Assembly: GCA_947177085.1 (NCBI GenBank)
Contig: CAMWTD010000032.1
Coordinates: 1 to 15,016 of the forward strand
DNA length: 15,016 nucleotides
Reading direction: 5' to 3'
Origin: an uncultured Desulfovibrio sp.
GTDB taxonomy: Bacteria; Desulfobacterota; Desulfovibrionia; Desulfovibrionales; Desulfovibrionaceae
Shown one piece after another: positions 6,868 to 14,416 of the stretch (the first letter of the stretch is position 1; each line of letters opens with the position of its first letter). The translations under genes and the position numbers were made by a program. The notes under the pieces are model-generated. The model did no database searches, was not told where the DNA came from, and saw nothing but the letters and a program-made list of their open reading frames with translations.

Positions 6868-7754
6868 ACAACATGACCTGGATCAAGGGGCGGCCCTCGC
6901 CCTACGAGCTCCATGACCTCACGCACTTCCCGGACTGGCGCAACCTTATCGTCTGGGACGCCTTCATCAACAACCTGGCCTCGGGGCTCATGGTCATCAT
7001 CGCCCTCACCGGCCTCGCCACGGCGCGCGTGTTCGGGGTGTTGCTCCCCTACGCGCTCATCCTCGCCTTCATCATCCTCGCCACGGACCTTTTCCTCCTC
7101 ATAGCGGACCTGGGCGACCCGTGGCGCTTCCTCCACTCGCTTCGGGTGTTCCGGCCCACGTCGCCGCTCTCCGTGGGCGTGTGGGCGCTCACGGGCTACG
7201 CCGTGTGCCTCTTCCTCGCCATCCTCACCACCTGGCTCCCGGCGATTCTGGGCGTGCCCCACGCCGTGGGGCTGCACATGGCCATGGCCTCGCGCATGTT
7301 CACCACCCTCGCGGCCCTCTGCGCCGCCGTGGTCATCTGCTACAAGGGGGTCGTGTTCAGTTGCACCTCGCAGCCGGGCGTGAAGGACGCGCGCTGGCTC
7401 ACGGCCTTCATGGTCAGCGATTCCCTGCTCATGGGCTGCGGGCTCTACATGTGCTTTGCCGTGTGCCTCGGCGCGGCCATGGCCAATGCGTGGCTCATGG
7501 TGCCCTTCCACATCCTGCTGCTCTTCCGCTTCGGCGCGTTCTGGCTGCTCTGGCTGGATGTGGCCCCGCGCGCCCGCAGGGTGCACAGGTCCAACGCGTT
7601 TATCTTCGTCATGGTCTATATCGTCGGCGGCATCATCGCCGCGGCGCTGGCCTGCAAGGGCGGGCAGCCGGGCATCCTCGCGGCCGGGGCGCTGGTGCTC
7701 CTGACCGGTCTCTGCGAGCGCTACTGGATCATCGGGCTCACCCGGCCCCTCTGA
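6864..7754 (+). CDS. NrfD/PsrC-type membrane quinone subunit
   Basis: A protein of 296 residues with about eight predicted membrane helices (roughly 32-54, 59-84, 102-125, 146-166, 178-202, 207-230, 243-264 and 270-289). It has the NrfD-family look: TGLATAR near 49, then ADLGDPWRFLHS near 82-93. Family members bind quinone or quinol without heme and pair with a four-cluster Fe-S subunit. Here it would replace the cytochrome b subunit (FdnI) of E. coli FDH-N; no bis-heme histidine pattern is seen. Basic residues concentrate at the N-terminus, in loops 2, 4 and 6, and at the C-terminus, which suggests both ends face the cytoplasm. The ATG at 6864 overlaps the previous stop (ATGA) and has GGGGAG upstream. 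An earlier in-frame ATG at 6822 lies inside the beta-subunit gene and is not preferred. Confidence 0.88.
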   Translation: MNNMTWIKGRPSPYELHDLTHFPDWRNLIVWDAFINNLASGLMVIIALTGLATARVFGVLLPYALILAFIILATDLFLLIADLGDPWRFLHSLRVFRPTSPLSVGVWALTGYAVCLFLAILTTWLPAILGVPHAVGLHMAMASRMFTTLAALCAAVVICYKGVVFSCTSQPGVKDARWLTAFMVSDSLLMGCGLYMCFAVCLGAAMANAWLMVPFHILLLFRFGAFWLLWLDVAPRARRVHRSNAFIFVMVYIVGGIIAAALACKGGQPGILAAGALVLLTGLCERYWIIGLTRPL

Positions 7755-7770
7755 GAAGGACGGAACGACG

Positions 7771-7802
7771 CGGGCCCGAAGCCTTTTGGCGGCGGGCCCG
7801 CC
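7771..7802. repeat. Repeated palindrome CGGGCCCG in the gap before narG
   Basis: CGGGCCCG occurs at 7771-7778 and again at 7793-7800, inside the larger perfect palindrome GGCGGGCCCGCC (7791-7802). The copies are 22 bases apart, about two helical turns. The 125-base gap (7755-7879) between the NrfD-like gene and narG is otherwise extremely GC-rich, with no recognisable promoter. The element may fold in mRNA as an attenuator or processing site, or be chance in GC-rich DNA. Confidence 0.3.
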
Positions 7803-7879
7803 ACCACTCACCGCGGAGCCCGCGACCACTCGCGGGGCCGCCCTAAACCGCGCGTCCCGGCGGGGATGTGGGGGGAGAC

Positions 7880-10800
7880 ATGGAACACTACGATTCCAAG
7901 ACCCTGCGGCATTTCAAGCTGCGCACCGGGGACCTTTTCTCGGACATGCACGACCACAAGGGCTACACCGTCCACAAGGGCTGCCGCAGTTGGGAAAAAT
8001 TCTACCACGGCCGCTGGGGGCATGACCGCATTTCGCCCTCCACGCACGGGGTCAACTGCACGGGCTCCTGCCGCTGGGACGTCTATGTGAAGGACGGCAT
8101 CATCGTCTGGGAGGCCCAGGCCGCGGACTATCCCACGCCCCACGCCGACTTTCCGGATTATGAGCCGCGCGGCTGCCCGCGCGGGGCCTCGGCCTCGTGG
8201 TATGTGTACAGCCCCCTCCGGGTGCGCTATCCCTATATCCGCGGCGCGCTGCTCAATCTCTGGCGGGCCGCGCTCAAGGAAAAGGGCGACCCCGTGGCCG
8301 CCTGGGAGGACATCCAGAACGACCCCGAGCGTCGCGCCGCCTACCAGAAGGCGCGCGGCATGGGCGGTTTCGTGCGCTTCTCCTGGGACGAGGCGCTGAC
8401 CCTCATTTCGGCCTCGCTCGTCTACACCATCCGCCGCTACGGGCCTGACCGCATTTTCGGCTTCACGCCGCTGCCGGCCATGAGCATGGTGAGCTTCGCC
8501 TCCGGGGCGCGCTTCTTCTCCATGCTCGGCGCGAGCATGATCAGTTTCTACGACTGGTACTGCGATCTGCCGCCCGCCTCGCCGCAGGTATGGGGCGAGC
8601 AGACGGACGTCTGCGAAAGCGCGGACTGGTACAATGCGGGCTATATCATCTCCTGGGGCTCCAACCTTCCGCAGACGCGCACGCCCGACGCCCATTTCTA
8701 CACCGAGGCCCGCTACCAGGGCACGAAGATCGCGGCCATCTCCCCGGACTACGCGGATTTCACCAAGTTCGCCGACACCTGGCTCCCCGTGCGCGCGGGC
8801 ACGGACGGCGCGCTCGCCATGGCCATGACCCATGTCATCCTGCGCGAGTTCTTCATCGAGCGCAAAGTACCGTATTTTCAGGACTATGTGCGCCGCTTCA
8901 CGGACCTGCCCTTCCTCCTCGAGCTGGAGGAAAAGGGCGACGCCCTCGTGCCCGGCCGCTATCTCCGCGCGTCGGACTTCGGCCACGGCGGCAACAACCC
9001 GGAATGGAAGCTCGTGATCCTCGACAAGGAGCGCGGCGGCCCGGCCGTGCCCAATGGCTCCATCGGCTCGCGCTGGGGCGAGAAGGGAACCTGGAACCTT
9101 GAAATGCGCGACTGCTATGACGGGAAGGAGCTTTCCCCCGTCCTGAGCATGGAGGAGCGCGAGGGGACCGCGTGGGAGCTCCTGGACTTCCCGGTCTTTT
9201 CCGAGGACGGGGCCCCGACCTTGCGCAAGGGCGCTGTGCCCGTGGTGGAGATGGAGATCGGCGGGGTGAGGAAAAAGGTCACCACCGTGTTCGACATCCT
9301 GGCCGCGAGCCTCGCCGTGGACCGAGGCCACGGCGGCGACGTGGCGCGCTCCTACGAGGACGGCGTCTATCCCACCCCGGCATGGCAGGAAGGCGTGACG
9401 GGCGTGCCGGCCGCGGACGTCATCAAGGTGGCGCGCGAATTTGCCGACAATGCGGAAAGGACGCGCGGCCGCTCGCTCATCATCATGGGCGCGGGCATCA
9501 ACCACTGGTATCATAACGACATCAATTACCGGGCCATCCTCAACCTGACGAGCCTTTGCGGCTGTCAGGGCGTGGCCGGCGGCGGCTGGGCGCACTATGT
9601 GGGGCAGGAGAAGGTGCGGCCCCAGGCCGGCTGGGCCACCGTGACCACGGGCACGGACTGGTTCCCCGCGCCGCGGCGCAGCCAGGGCACGACCTTCTAT
9701 TATTTCGCCACGGATTCCTGGCGGCATGAGCTGCTCAATATCGCGGCGGCCTGCCCGGACACGCACAAGGGCGAGATGCCGGAGCACCCGGCGGACTGCT
9801 TCGCCATCGCCGCGCGCCTCGGCTGGATGCCCTATTATCCGCAGTTCAGGCAGAACCCCATCCAGATCTGCGAGGAAGCCGCCAAGGCCGGCGCGGCCAC
9901 GGACGAGGACATCGTCAGCTACGCGGTCAAGGGTCTCCAGGACGGCCGCATCCAGATGGCCATCGAGGACCCGGACAACGAGGAGAACGTGCCCCGCTTC
10001 ATGATGTTCTGGCGCGCCAATCCGCTGGGCTCCAACGTCAAGGGGCATGAATACTTCCTGCGCTACCTGCTCGGCACGCGCTCCTCGGCCCTTTCGGAAG
10101 AGTCGGAGCGCAAGCCCGTGGAATTCCACGCGGGCGAGGCCATGCGGCAGGGCAAGCTCGACCTCATGGTCACCGCCGAGATCCGCATGAACACCTCGGC
10201 CGTCTATTCCGACATCGTGCTGCCCTCGGCGCACTGGTACGAGTACAACGACCTGTCCACCACGGACCTACACCCCTTCATCCACCCCTTCACCGCGGCC
10301 GTGAACCCGCCGTGGGAGGCGCGGGACAACTGGTCCATGTTCGCCCTGCTGGCGCAGAAGTTCTCCGCGCTCGCGGCCACGCATCTCGGCGTGCGCAAGG
10401 ACCTCGTGGCCACGGCGCTCGAGCACGACTCCCCCAACGAGGTGGCGCAGCCCATGGGCGAGGTGAAGGACTGGACAAAGGGCGAGACCGCGCCCGTGCC
10501 CGGCAAGACCATGTTCAACCTGCGCGTGGTGGAGCGCAACTACGCGGACATGTACAAGATGTATTCCGCGCTCGGCCCCAATGTGCAAAAGCCCGACGGC
10601 GTGGGAACCAAGGGCGTGAAATGGTGCTGCGCCACGGAATACGAGGTGCTGAAGCGCATCCTCAATGTGGTGGACGAGCCGGGATGCAGCTACGGGATGC
10701 CGCGCATTTCCAGCGGCAAGGACGCCTGCGAGGTGGTGCTCACCCTCTCGCCGGAATCCAACGGCCGGGTAAGCGTGCGCTCCTGGGGCGGCCTTGAGGA

Positions 10801-11584
10801 AAAGACGGGCCAGGAGCTCGCCGACATGTCCAAGCCCATCGAGGGCGTGCACCTCACCTTCCAGGCCGTGTCCACGCGGCCGAGGAAGGGCTTCACCGCG
10901 CCGGAATGGAGCGGCATCGAGGCCGACGGCCGCACCTACACCCCCTTCCAGATCAATGTGGAGCGCCTCGTGCCCTTCCGCACCCTGAGCGGCCGACAGC
11001 ACTTCTACCTCGACCATGCCTGGATGCGCGCGCTCGGCGAGGCCCTGCCCGCCTACCAGCCGCCGCTGCCGCTGGCCCAGATCGGCGAGACGAGCGGCAA
11101 GCTGATCCCGCGCGGGCCGCATGACCTTGTGCTCAACTTCCTTTCCGTGCACAGCAAGTGGTCCATCCACTCCTCCTACTCCGACGTGCACATCATGCGC
11201 GTGCTCTCGCGCGGCGGCGGCGAGGTGTGGCTCAACGACGAGGACGCGGCCTCCGCCGGCATCAAAGATAATGACTGGCTCGAATGCTACAACGCCAACG
11301 GCGCTTTCGTGGGCCGGGCCGTGGTCACGCACCGCCTGCCGCGCGGCAAGACCTTCATCCACCATGCCCAGGAACGCTGCATCAACGTGCCCATGTCCTC
11401 CGTCACGGGCAACCGCGGCGGCACGCACAACTCGCTCACCCGCGCCCTCGTCAACCCGGCGCAGATGATCGGCGGCTACGGGCAGTTCAGCTACTCCTTC
11501 AACTATTACGGGCCCACGGGCTGCCAGCGCGACGAGATGATCGTGGTCCGCAAGGCTGAAAAGGTGGTGTTCGATGAAAATTAA
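7880..11584 (+). CDS. narG: Respiratory nitrate reductase alpha subunit NarG
   Basis: A protein of 1234 residues, close to E. coli NarG (1247) in length and in sequence throughout. It reduces nitrate to nitrite at a bis-molybdopterin Mo centre on the cytoplasmic side of the membrane. The FS0 cluster ligands are visible as H56, C60, C64 (HGVNCTGSC) and C99 (RGCPRG). The Mo-ligating Asp is D225 in FYDWYCDLPPASP, which marks membrane-bound Nar rather than periplasmic Nap, whose ligand is Cys. Other family blocks are GEQTDV, GSNLPQTRTPDAH and the C-terminal FNYYGPTG. It has no Tat leader, as expected for bacterial NarG. I prefer the ATG at 7880, which follows a G-rich run at 7870-7877; an in-frame GTG at 7868 would add four residues. 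The last 11 bases overlap narH, so the two are coupled. Confidence 0.97.
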   Translation: MEHYDSKTLRHFKLRTGDLFSDMHDHKGYTVHKGCRSWEKFYHGRWGHDRISPSTHGVNCTGSCRWDVYVKDGIIVWEAQAADYPTPHADFPDYEPRGCPRGASASWYVYSPLRVRYPYIRGALLNLWRAALKEKGDPVAAWEDIQNDPERRAAYQKARGMGGFVRFSWDEALTLISASLVYTIRRYGPDRIFGFTPLPAMSMVSFASGARFFSMLGASMISFYDWYCDLPPASPQVWGEQTDVCESADWYNAGYIISWGSNLPQTRTPDAHFYTEARYQGTKIAAISPDYADFTKFADTWLPVRAGTDGALAMAMTHVILREFFIERKVPYFQDYVRRFTDLPFLLELEEKGDALVPGRYLRASDFGHGGNNPEWKLVILDKERGGPAVPNGSIGSRWGEKGTWNLEMRDCYDGKELSPVLSMEEREGTAWELLDFPVFSEDGAPTLRKGAVPVVEMEIGGVRKKVTTVFDILAASLAVDRGHGGDVARSYEDGVYPTPAWQEGVTGVPAADVIKVAREFADNAERTRGRSLIIMGAGINHWYHNDINYRAILNLTSLCGCQGVAGGGWAHYVGQEKVRPQAGWATVTTGTDWFPAPRRSQGTTFYYFATDSWRHELLNIAAACPDTHKGEMPEHPADCFAIAARLGWMPYYPQFRQNPIQICEEAAKAGAATDEDIVSYAVKGLQDGRIQMAIEDPDNEENVPRFMMFWRANPLGSNVKGHEYFLRYLLGTRSSALSEESERKPVEFHAGEAMRQGKLDLMVTAEIRMNTSAVYSDIVLPSAHWYEYNDLSTTDLHPFIHPFTAAVNPPWEARDNWSMFALLAQKFSALAATHLGVRKDLVATALEHDSPNEVAQPMGEVKDWTKGETAPVPGKTMFNLRVVERNYADMYKMYSALGPNVQKPDGVGTKGVKWCCATEYEVLKRILNVVDEPGCSYGMPRISSGKDACEVVLTLSPESNGRVSVRSWGGLEEKTGQELADMSKPIEGVHLTFQAVSTRPRKGFTAPEWSGIEADGRTYTPFQINVERLVPFRTLSGRQHFYLDHAWMRALGEALPAYQPPLPLAQIGETSGKLIPRGPHDLVLNFLSVHSKWSIHSSYSDVHIMRVLSRGGGEVWLNDEDAASAGIKDNDWLECYNANGAFVGRAVVTHRLPRGKTFIHHAQERCINVPMSSVTGNRGGTHNSLTRALVNPAQMIGGYGQFSYSFNYYGPTGCQRDEMIVVRKAEKVVFDEN

Positions 11585-13088
11585 AGCCCAGATGGCGATG
11601 GTGATGAACCTCGACAAGTGCCTCGCCTGCCACACCTGCACCATTCCCTGCAAGAACGCCTGGACCACCCCGGCCGGCTCGGAATACATCTGGTTCAACA
11701 ATGTGGAGACCAAGCCCGGCATCGGCTACCCCAAGCAGTGGGAAAACCAGGAGCGCTACCACGGCGGCTGGACCGTGAAAAACGGCAAGCCCGAGCTTCG
11801 GGCCGGGGGAAAGATGAAGAAGTTCCTGAGCCTCTTCGCCCAGCCCGACTTGCCGGACATCAAGGACTATTACGAGCCCTGGAACTACAATTACCGCTAC
11901 CTCACCACGGCCCCGGACTCCAAGGTGCAGCCCGCGGTGGGGCCGCGCTCGGCCATCACGGGCGAGCCCATGAAGGTGGAATGGGGCCCCAACTGGGAGG
12001 ACGACCTCGCCGGGGCCAATGTGACCGGCCTTGAGGACGTGAACTTCAGGGGCATGGAGGCGAAAGCCTACCTTCAGTACAAGAGCGTCTTCATGTTCCA
12101 TTTGCCGCGCATCTGCGAGCATTGCCTGCACCCGGCCTGCGTGGCCTCGTGTCCCTCGGGCGCGCTCTACAAGCGCGACGAGGACGGCATCGTGCTCGCC
12201 GACCAGAGCCGCTGCCGAAGCTGGCGCATGTGCATGACCGCCTGCCCCTACAAGAAGGTCTATCTCAACTGGAAGACCCACCGCTCGGAAAAGTGCATCT
12301 TCTGCTATCCGCGCATCGAGGCCGGTGAGCCCACCCTCTGCGCCCAGTCCTGCCCGGGCCGCATCCGCTATGTGGGCGTCATGCTCTACGATGCGGACAA
12401 GGTGCGCGAGGCCGCGGCCTGCGCCGACCCGGCAAAGGTCTACGAGGCGCAGCTTTCCGTCTTCGTGGATCCCAACGACCCGGAAATGGAGAAGCAGGCC
12501 CTGGCGGACGGCATCCCCTACCAGTTTGTGGACGCTGCCAAGCGCTCGCCCATCCACAAGCTCGTGAGCAAGTGGCGCCTCGCGCTGCCGCTGCATCCCG
12601 AGTTCCGCACCCTGCCCATGGTGTGGTATATCCCGCCGCTGAGCCCGCTCGTCGCGGGCGGGGTGGCCGCGGCCAGCGACCTCGACAACATGCGCATCCC
12701 GCTTCGCTATCTCGCCAACCTGCTGGCCGCCGGCGACGAAACGCCGGTGCGCGAGGCCCTGCACAAGCTCATGGCCATGCGCGCCTTCATCCGCGAGGAG
12801 CGCTTTGCCAAAAACGCGGCCGCCGGCCAGACGGGCAATGAACCCGGAACCCAGGACGACTTCGCGGCCGACCCCTTCGTGGCGGACAATGTGGGCCAGC
12901 CGGACGCGGCCACGGACGGCCTTGCGGCCCTGGGGCTCACCCCGGCCGACGCGCGCGCCATGTACCGCCTGCTCGCCATCGCCCGCTTCGAGGACCGCTT
13001 CGTGGTTCCCACGGTGCGCCGCGAGATTGGCGGCGGCGACCTCCAGACTTTCAAGGGCTGCGCGGGCTTCCCGGAGGAGATCTCATGA
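11574..13088 (+). CDS. narH: Respiratory nitrate reductase beta subunit NarH
   Basis: A protein of 504 residues (E. coli NarH is 512) that wires electrons from NarI to NarG through four Fe-S clusters. Cysteines are C16/C19/C22/C26, C181/C184/C189/C193, C214/C220/C224 and C241/C244/C256/C260. In the third group Trp217 stands where the second Cys would be (CRSWRMC), which in NarH gives a [3Fe-4S] cluster instead of [4Fe-4S]. Signature stretches such as FNNVETKPG near 41-49, CPYKK and LPMVWYIPPLSP match the family. The C-terminal tail is shorter than in E. coli and has a different sequence after ENRF-like text at EDRFVVP. The gene starts inside narG and overlaps narJ by 4 bases (ATGA). Confidence 0.97.
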   Translation: MKIKAQMAMVMNLDKCLACHTCTIPCKNAWTTPAGSEYIWFNNVETKPGIGYPKQWENQERYHGGWTVKNGKPELRAGGKMKKFLSLFAQPDLPDIKDYYEPWNYNYRYLTTAPDSKVQPAVGPRSAITGEPMKVEWGPNWEDDLAGANVTGLEDVNFRGMEAKAYLQYKSVFMFHLPRICEHCLHPACVASCPSGALYKRDEDGIVLADQSRCRSWRMCMTACPYKKVYLNWKTHRSEKCIFCYPRIEAGEPTLCAQSCPGRIRYVGVMLYDADKVREAAACADPAKVYEAQLSVFVDPNDPEMEKQALADGIPYQFVDAAKRSPIHKLVSKWRLALPLHPEFRTLPMVWYIPPLSPLVAGGVAAASDLDNMRIPLRYLANLLAAGDETPVREALHKLMAMRAFIREERFAKNAAAGQTGNEPGTQDDFAADPFVADNVGQPDAATDGLAALGLTPADARAMYRLLAIARFEDRFVVPTVRREIGGGDLQTFKGCAGFPEEIS

Positions 13089-13714
13089 CGGAGAACGAGC
13101 GCAAGGCGCTTGTGCGCATCTCGCGCCTGCTCGACTATCCGGGGCCGGAGTTTTTCGCGGCCATCCCCGAGATGCGCGCGGACATCCGGGCCAATGTGGA
13201 GGGCGAGGAGGCGGCGGTGCTCGCGGCCTTTCTGGACGCGCTCACGGCGCTCGGCCCGCAGGCCGCTCAAGAGGCCTATGTGCGCGTCTTTGACCATGAT
13301 CCGCAGGCGAGCCTGTACCTCGCCTGGCATCGCTACGGCAATGACCGGGGGCAGGGGAGGGCCATGGCCGCGCTGAACGGCCTTTACCGCGTGGCCGGTT
13401 TCGAGCCGCTGCCGGGGGTTCTTCCCGACTACCTGCCGCGCGTGCTGGAATTCCTCTCCGTGTGCGAGGACTGGGCGGCGGAAGCGCTGTTCGACGGTTT
13501 CGGGCCCGAGCTTGCGGCCCTCGCCAAGCGCCTGGATTCCCTCGACTGCGCGCAGGCCCCGCTGGTGCATCTCGCGCTCAAGGGGCCCAAGCGCGACTGG
13601 CCGGAGCGTTTCAAGCCGCGCGCGCATGACCCCACGCGCCGGCCCATGGCCGCGCCGGAGCCGGAGTTCAACCCGGCAACGCACCCGGCCATGGACCCGG
13701 GCCGATTCGTATAG
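13085..13714 (+). CDS. narJ: Nitrate reductase assembly chaperone NarJ
   Basis: A cytoplasmic protein of 209 residues of the NarJ/TorD-type chaperone family. NarJ holds apo-NarGH, helps insert the molybdenum cofactor and Fe-S clusters, and is not part of the final enzyme. Visible family blocks are RLLDYP near 14-19, YVRVFDHDPQASLYLAWHRYG at 65-85, YRVAGFE at 101-107 and LPDYLPRVLEFL at 113-124. The charged, proline-rich tail (about 170-209) is poorly conserved. The ATG overlaps the narH stop, with GGAGGAG just upstream. Its TAG stop lies across the junction of a 14-base tandem duplication. Confidence 0.93.
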   Translation: MTENERKALVRISRLLDYPGPEFFAAIPEMRADIRANVEGEEAAVLAAFLDALTALGPQAAQEAYVRVFDHDPQASLYLAWHRYGNDRGQGRAMAALNGLYRVAGFEPLPGVLPDYLPRVLEFLSVCEDWAAEALFDGFGPELAALAKRLDSLDCAQAPLVHLALKGPKRDWPERFKPRAHDPTRRPMAAPEPEFNPATHPAMDPGRFV

Positions 13715-13727
13715 GCCGATTCGTATA
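13700..13727. repeat. Perfect 14-bp tandem duplication at the narJ stop
   Basis: GGCCGATTCGTATA occurs twice head to tail (13700-13713 and 13714-13727). The TAG stop of narJ uses the last two bases of the first copy and the first base of the second. A single copy would still end in TAG, because the base after the second copy is also G, so the duplication keeps narJ intact. It lengthens the narJ-narI spacer to 36 bases in an otherwise tightly packed operon. Confidence 0.8.
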
Positions 13728-13750
13728 GAGCGATTTTAAAGGAGCATACA

Positions 13751-14416
13751 ATGGATCTCCTGCTTTTCGGCGTCTACCCCTATGTGTGCCTGACCCTGTT
13801 CACGGCCGGGCTCATCTTCCGCTATGTGGCGACCCCCGGCGAATGGAACGCGCGCTCAAGCAACCTTTTCGCCAAAAAATCGCTGGTGGCGGGCTCCTTC
13901 CTGTTCCATTACGCCATCATCTTCACCTTCTTCGGCCATGTGGTCGGGCTGCTTGTGCCGGTGGCCCTGCTGCGCATGGCGGACTTCGCTGGCCAGGTGC
14001 ACTTCGAGGTGGCGACCATGTGCGGCCGCATCCTCGCGCCCTGCGTTTTTGCGGGCGCGGGCATCCTGCTCCTCCGGCGGCTCTGCAACCGCAATGTCTG
14101 GGCGAGCACCGTGCCCATGGACATCGTGGTGCTTGTCTTCATCCTGCTCCAGGCGTGCACGGGCGGCTACCAGGACTTTACGGCCCATGAGGACGTGCTG
14201 CCCATCATCGGGGCCTGGGCGCGCGGCATCGTCACCTGCCAGCCCGACCCGGCCCTGATGCGCGGGGTCCCCTGGTTCATGCAGATGCACGTCATCTGCG
14301 GGCTCGCCATCTTCGCCATGGTCCCCTTCAGCAGGCTCGTCCATTTCTTCAGCCTGCCGCTCACCTGGTTCGCCCGGCCCTTCATCGTCTACAGGAGGCG
14401 CTATGACAACGCCTGA
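13751..14416 (+). CDS. narI: Respiratory nitrate reductase gamma subunit NarI (cytochrome b)
   Basis: A membrane protein of 221 residues with about five helices that oxidises quinol and passes electrons to NarH. The four axial histidines for the two b hemes are present as H53, H63, H180 and H198. Their spacings of 10 and 18 match E. coli NarI (H56, H66, H187, H205). The N-terminus FGVYPYVCLTLFTAG and the block FRYVATPGEWNARSS are typical of the family. The start has AAAGGAG (13738-13744) six bases upstream. The end overlaps the following SLAC1-family gene by 14 bases, which links that gene to the nar operon. Confidence 0.96.
   Translation: MDLLLFGVYPYVCLTLFTAGLIFRYVATPGEWNARSSNLFAKKSLVAGSFLFHYAIIFTFFGHVVGLLVPVALLRMADFAGQVHFEVATMCGRILAPCVFAGAGILLLRRLCNRNVWASTVPMDIVVLVFILLQACTGGYQDFTAHEDVLPIIGAWARGIVTCQPDPALMRGVPWFMQMHVICGLAIFAMVPFSRLVHFFSLPLTWFARPFIVYRRRYDNA

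Noticed and set aside
7868..7870. GTG start for narG
   Set aside because: It adds only four residues (start plus Gly-Gly-Asp) and sits within the G-run that serves better as ribosome site for the ATG at 7880. It cannot be fully excluded.
7808..10234. Long minus-strand open frame opposite narG (808 codons), with a similar one at 10268-11722
   Set aside because: They mirror the codon bias of narG and contain no recognisable motif.
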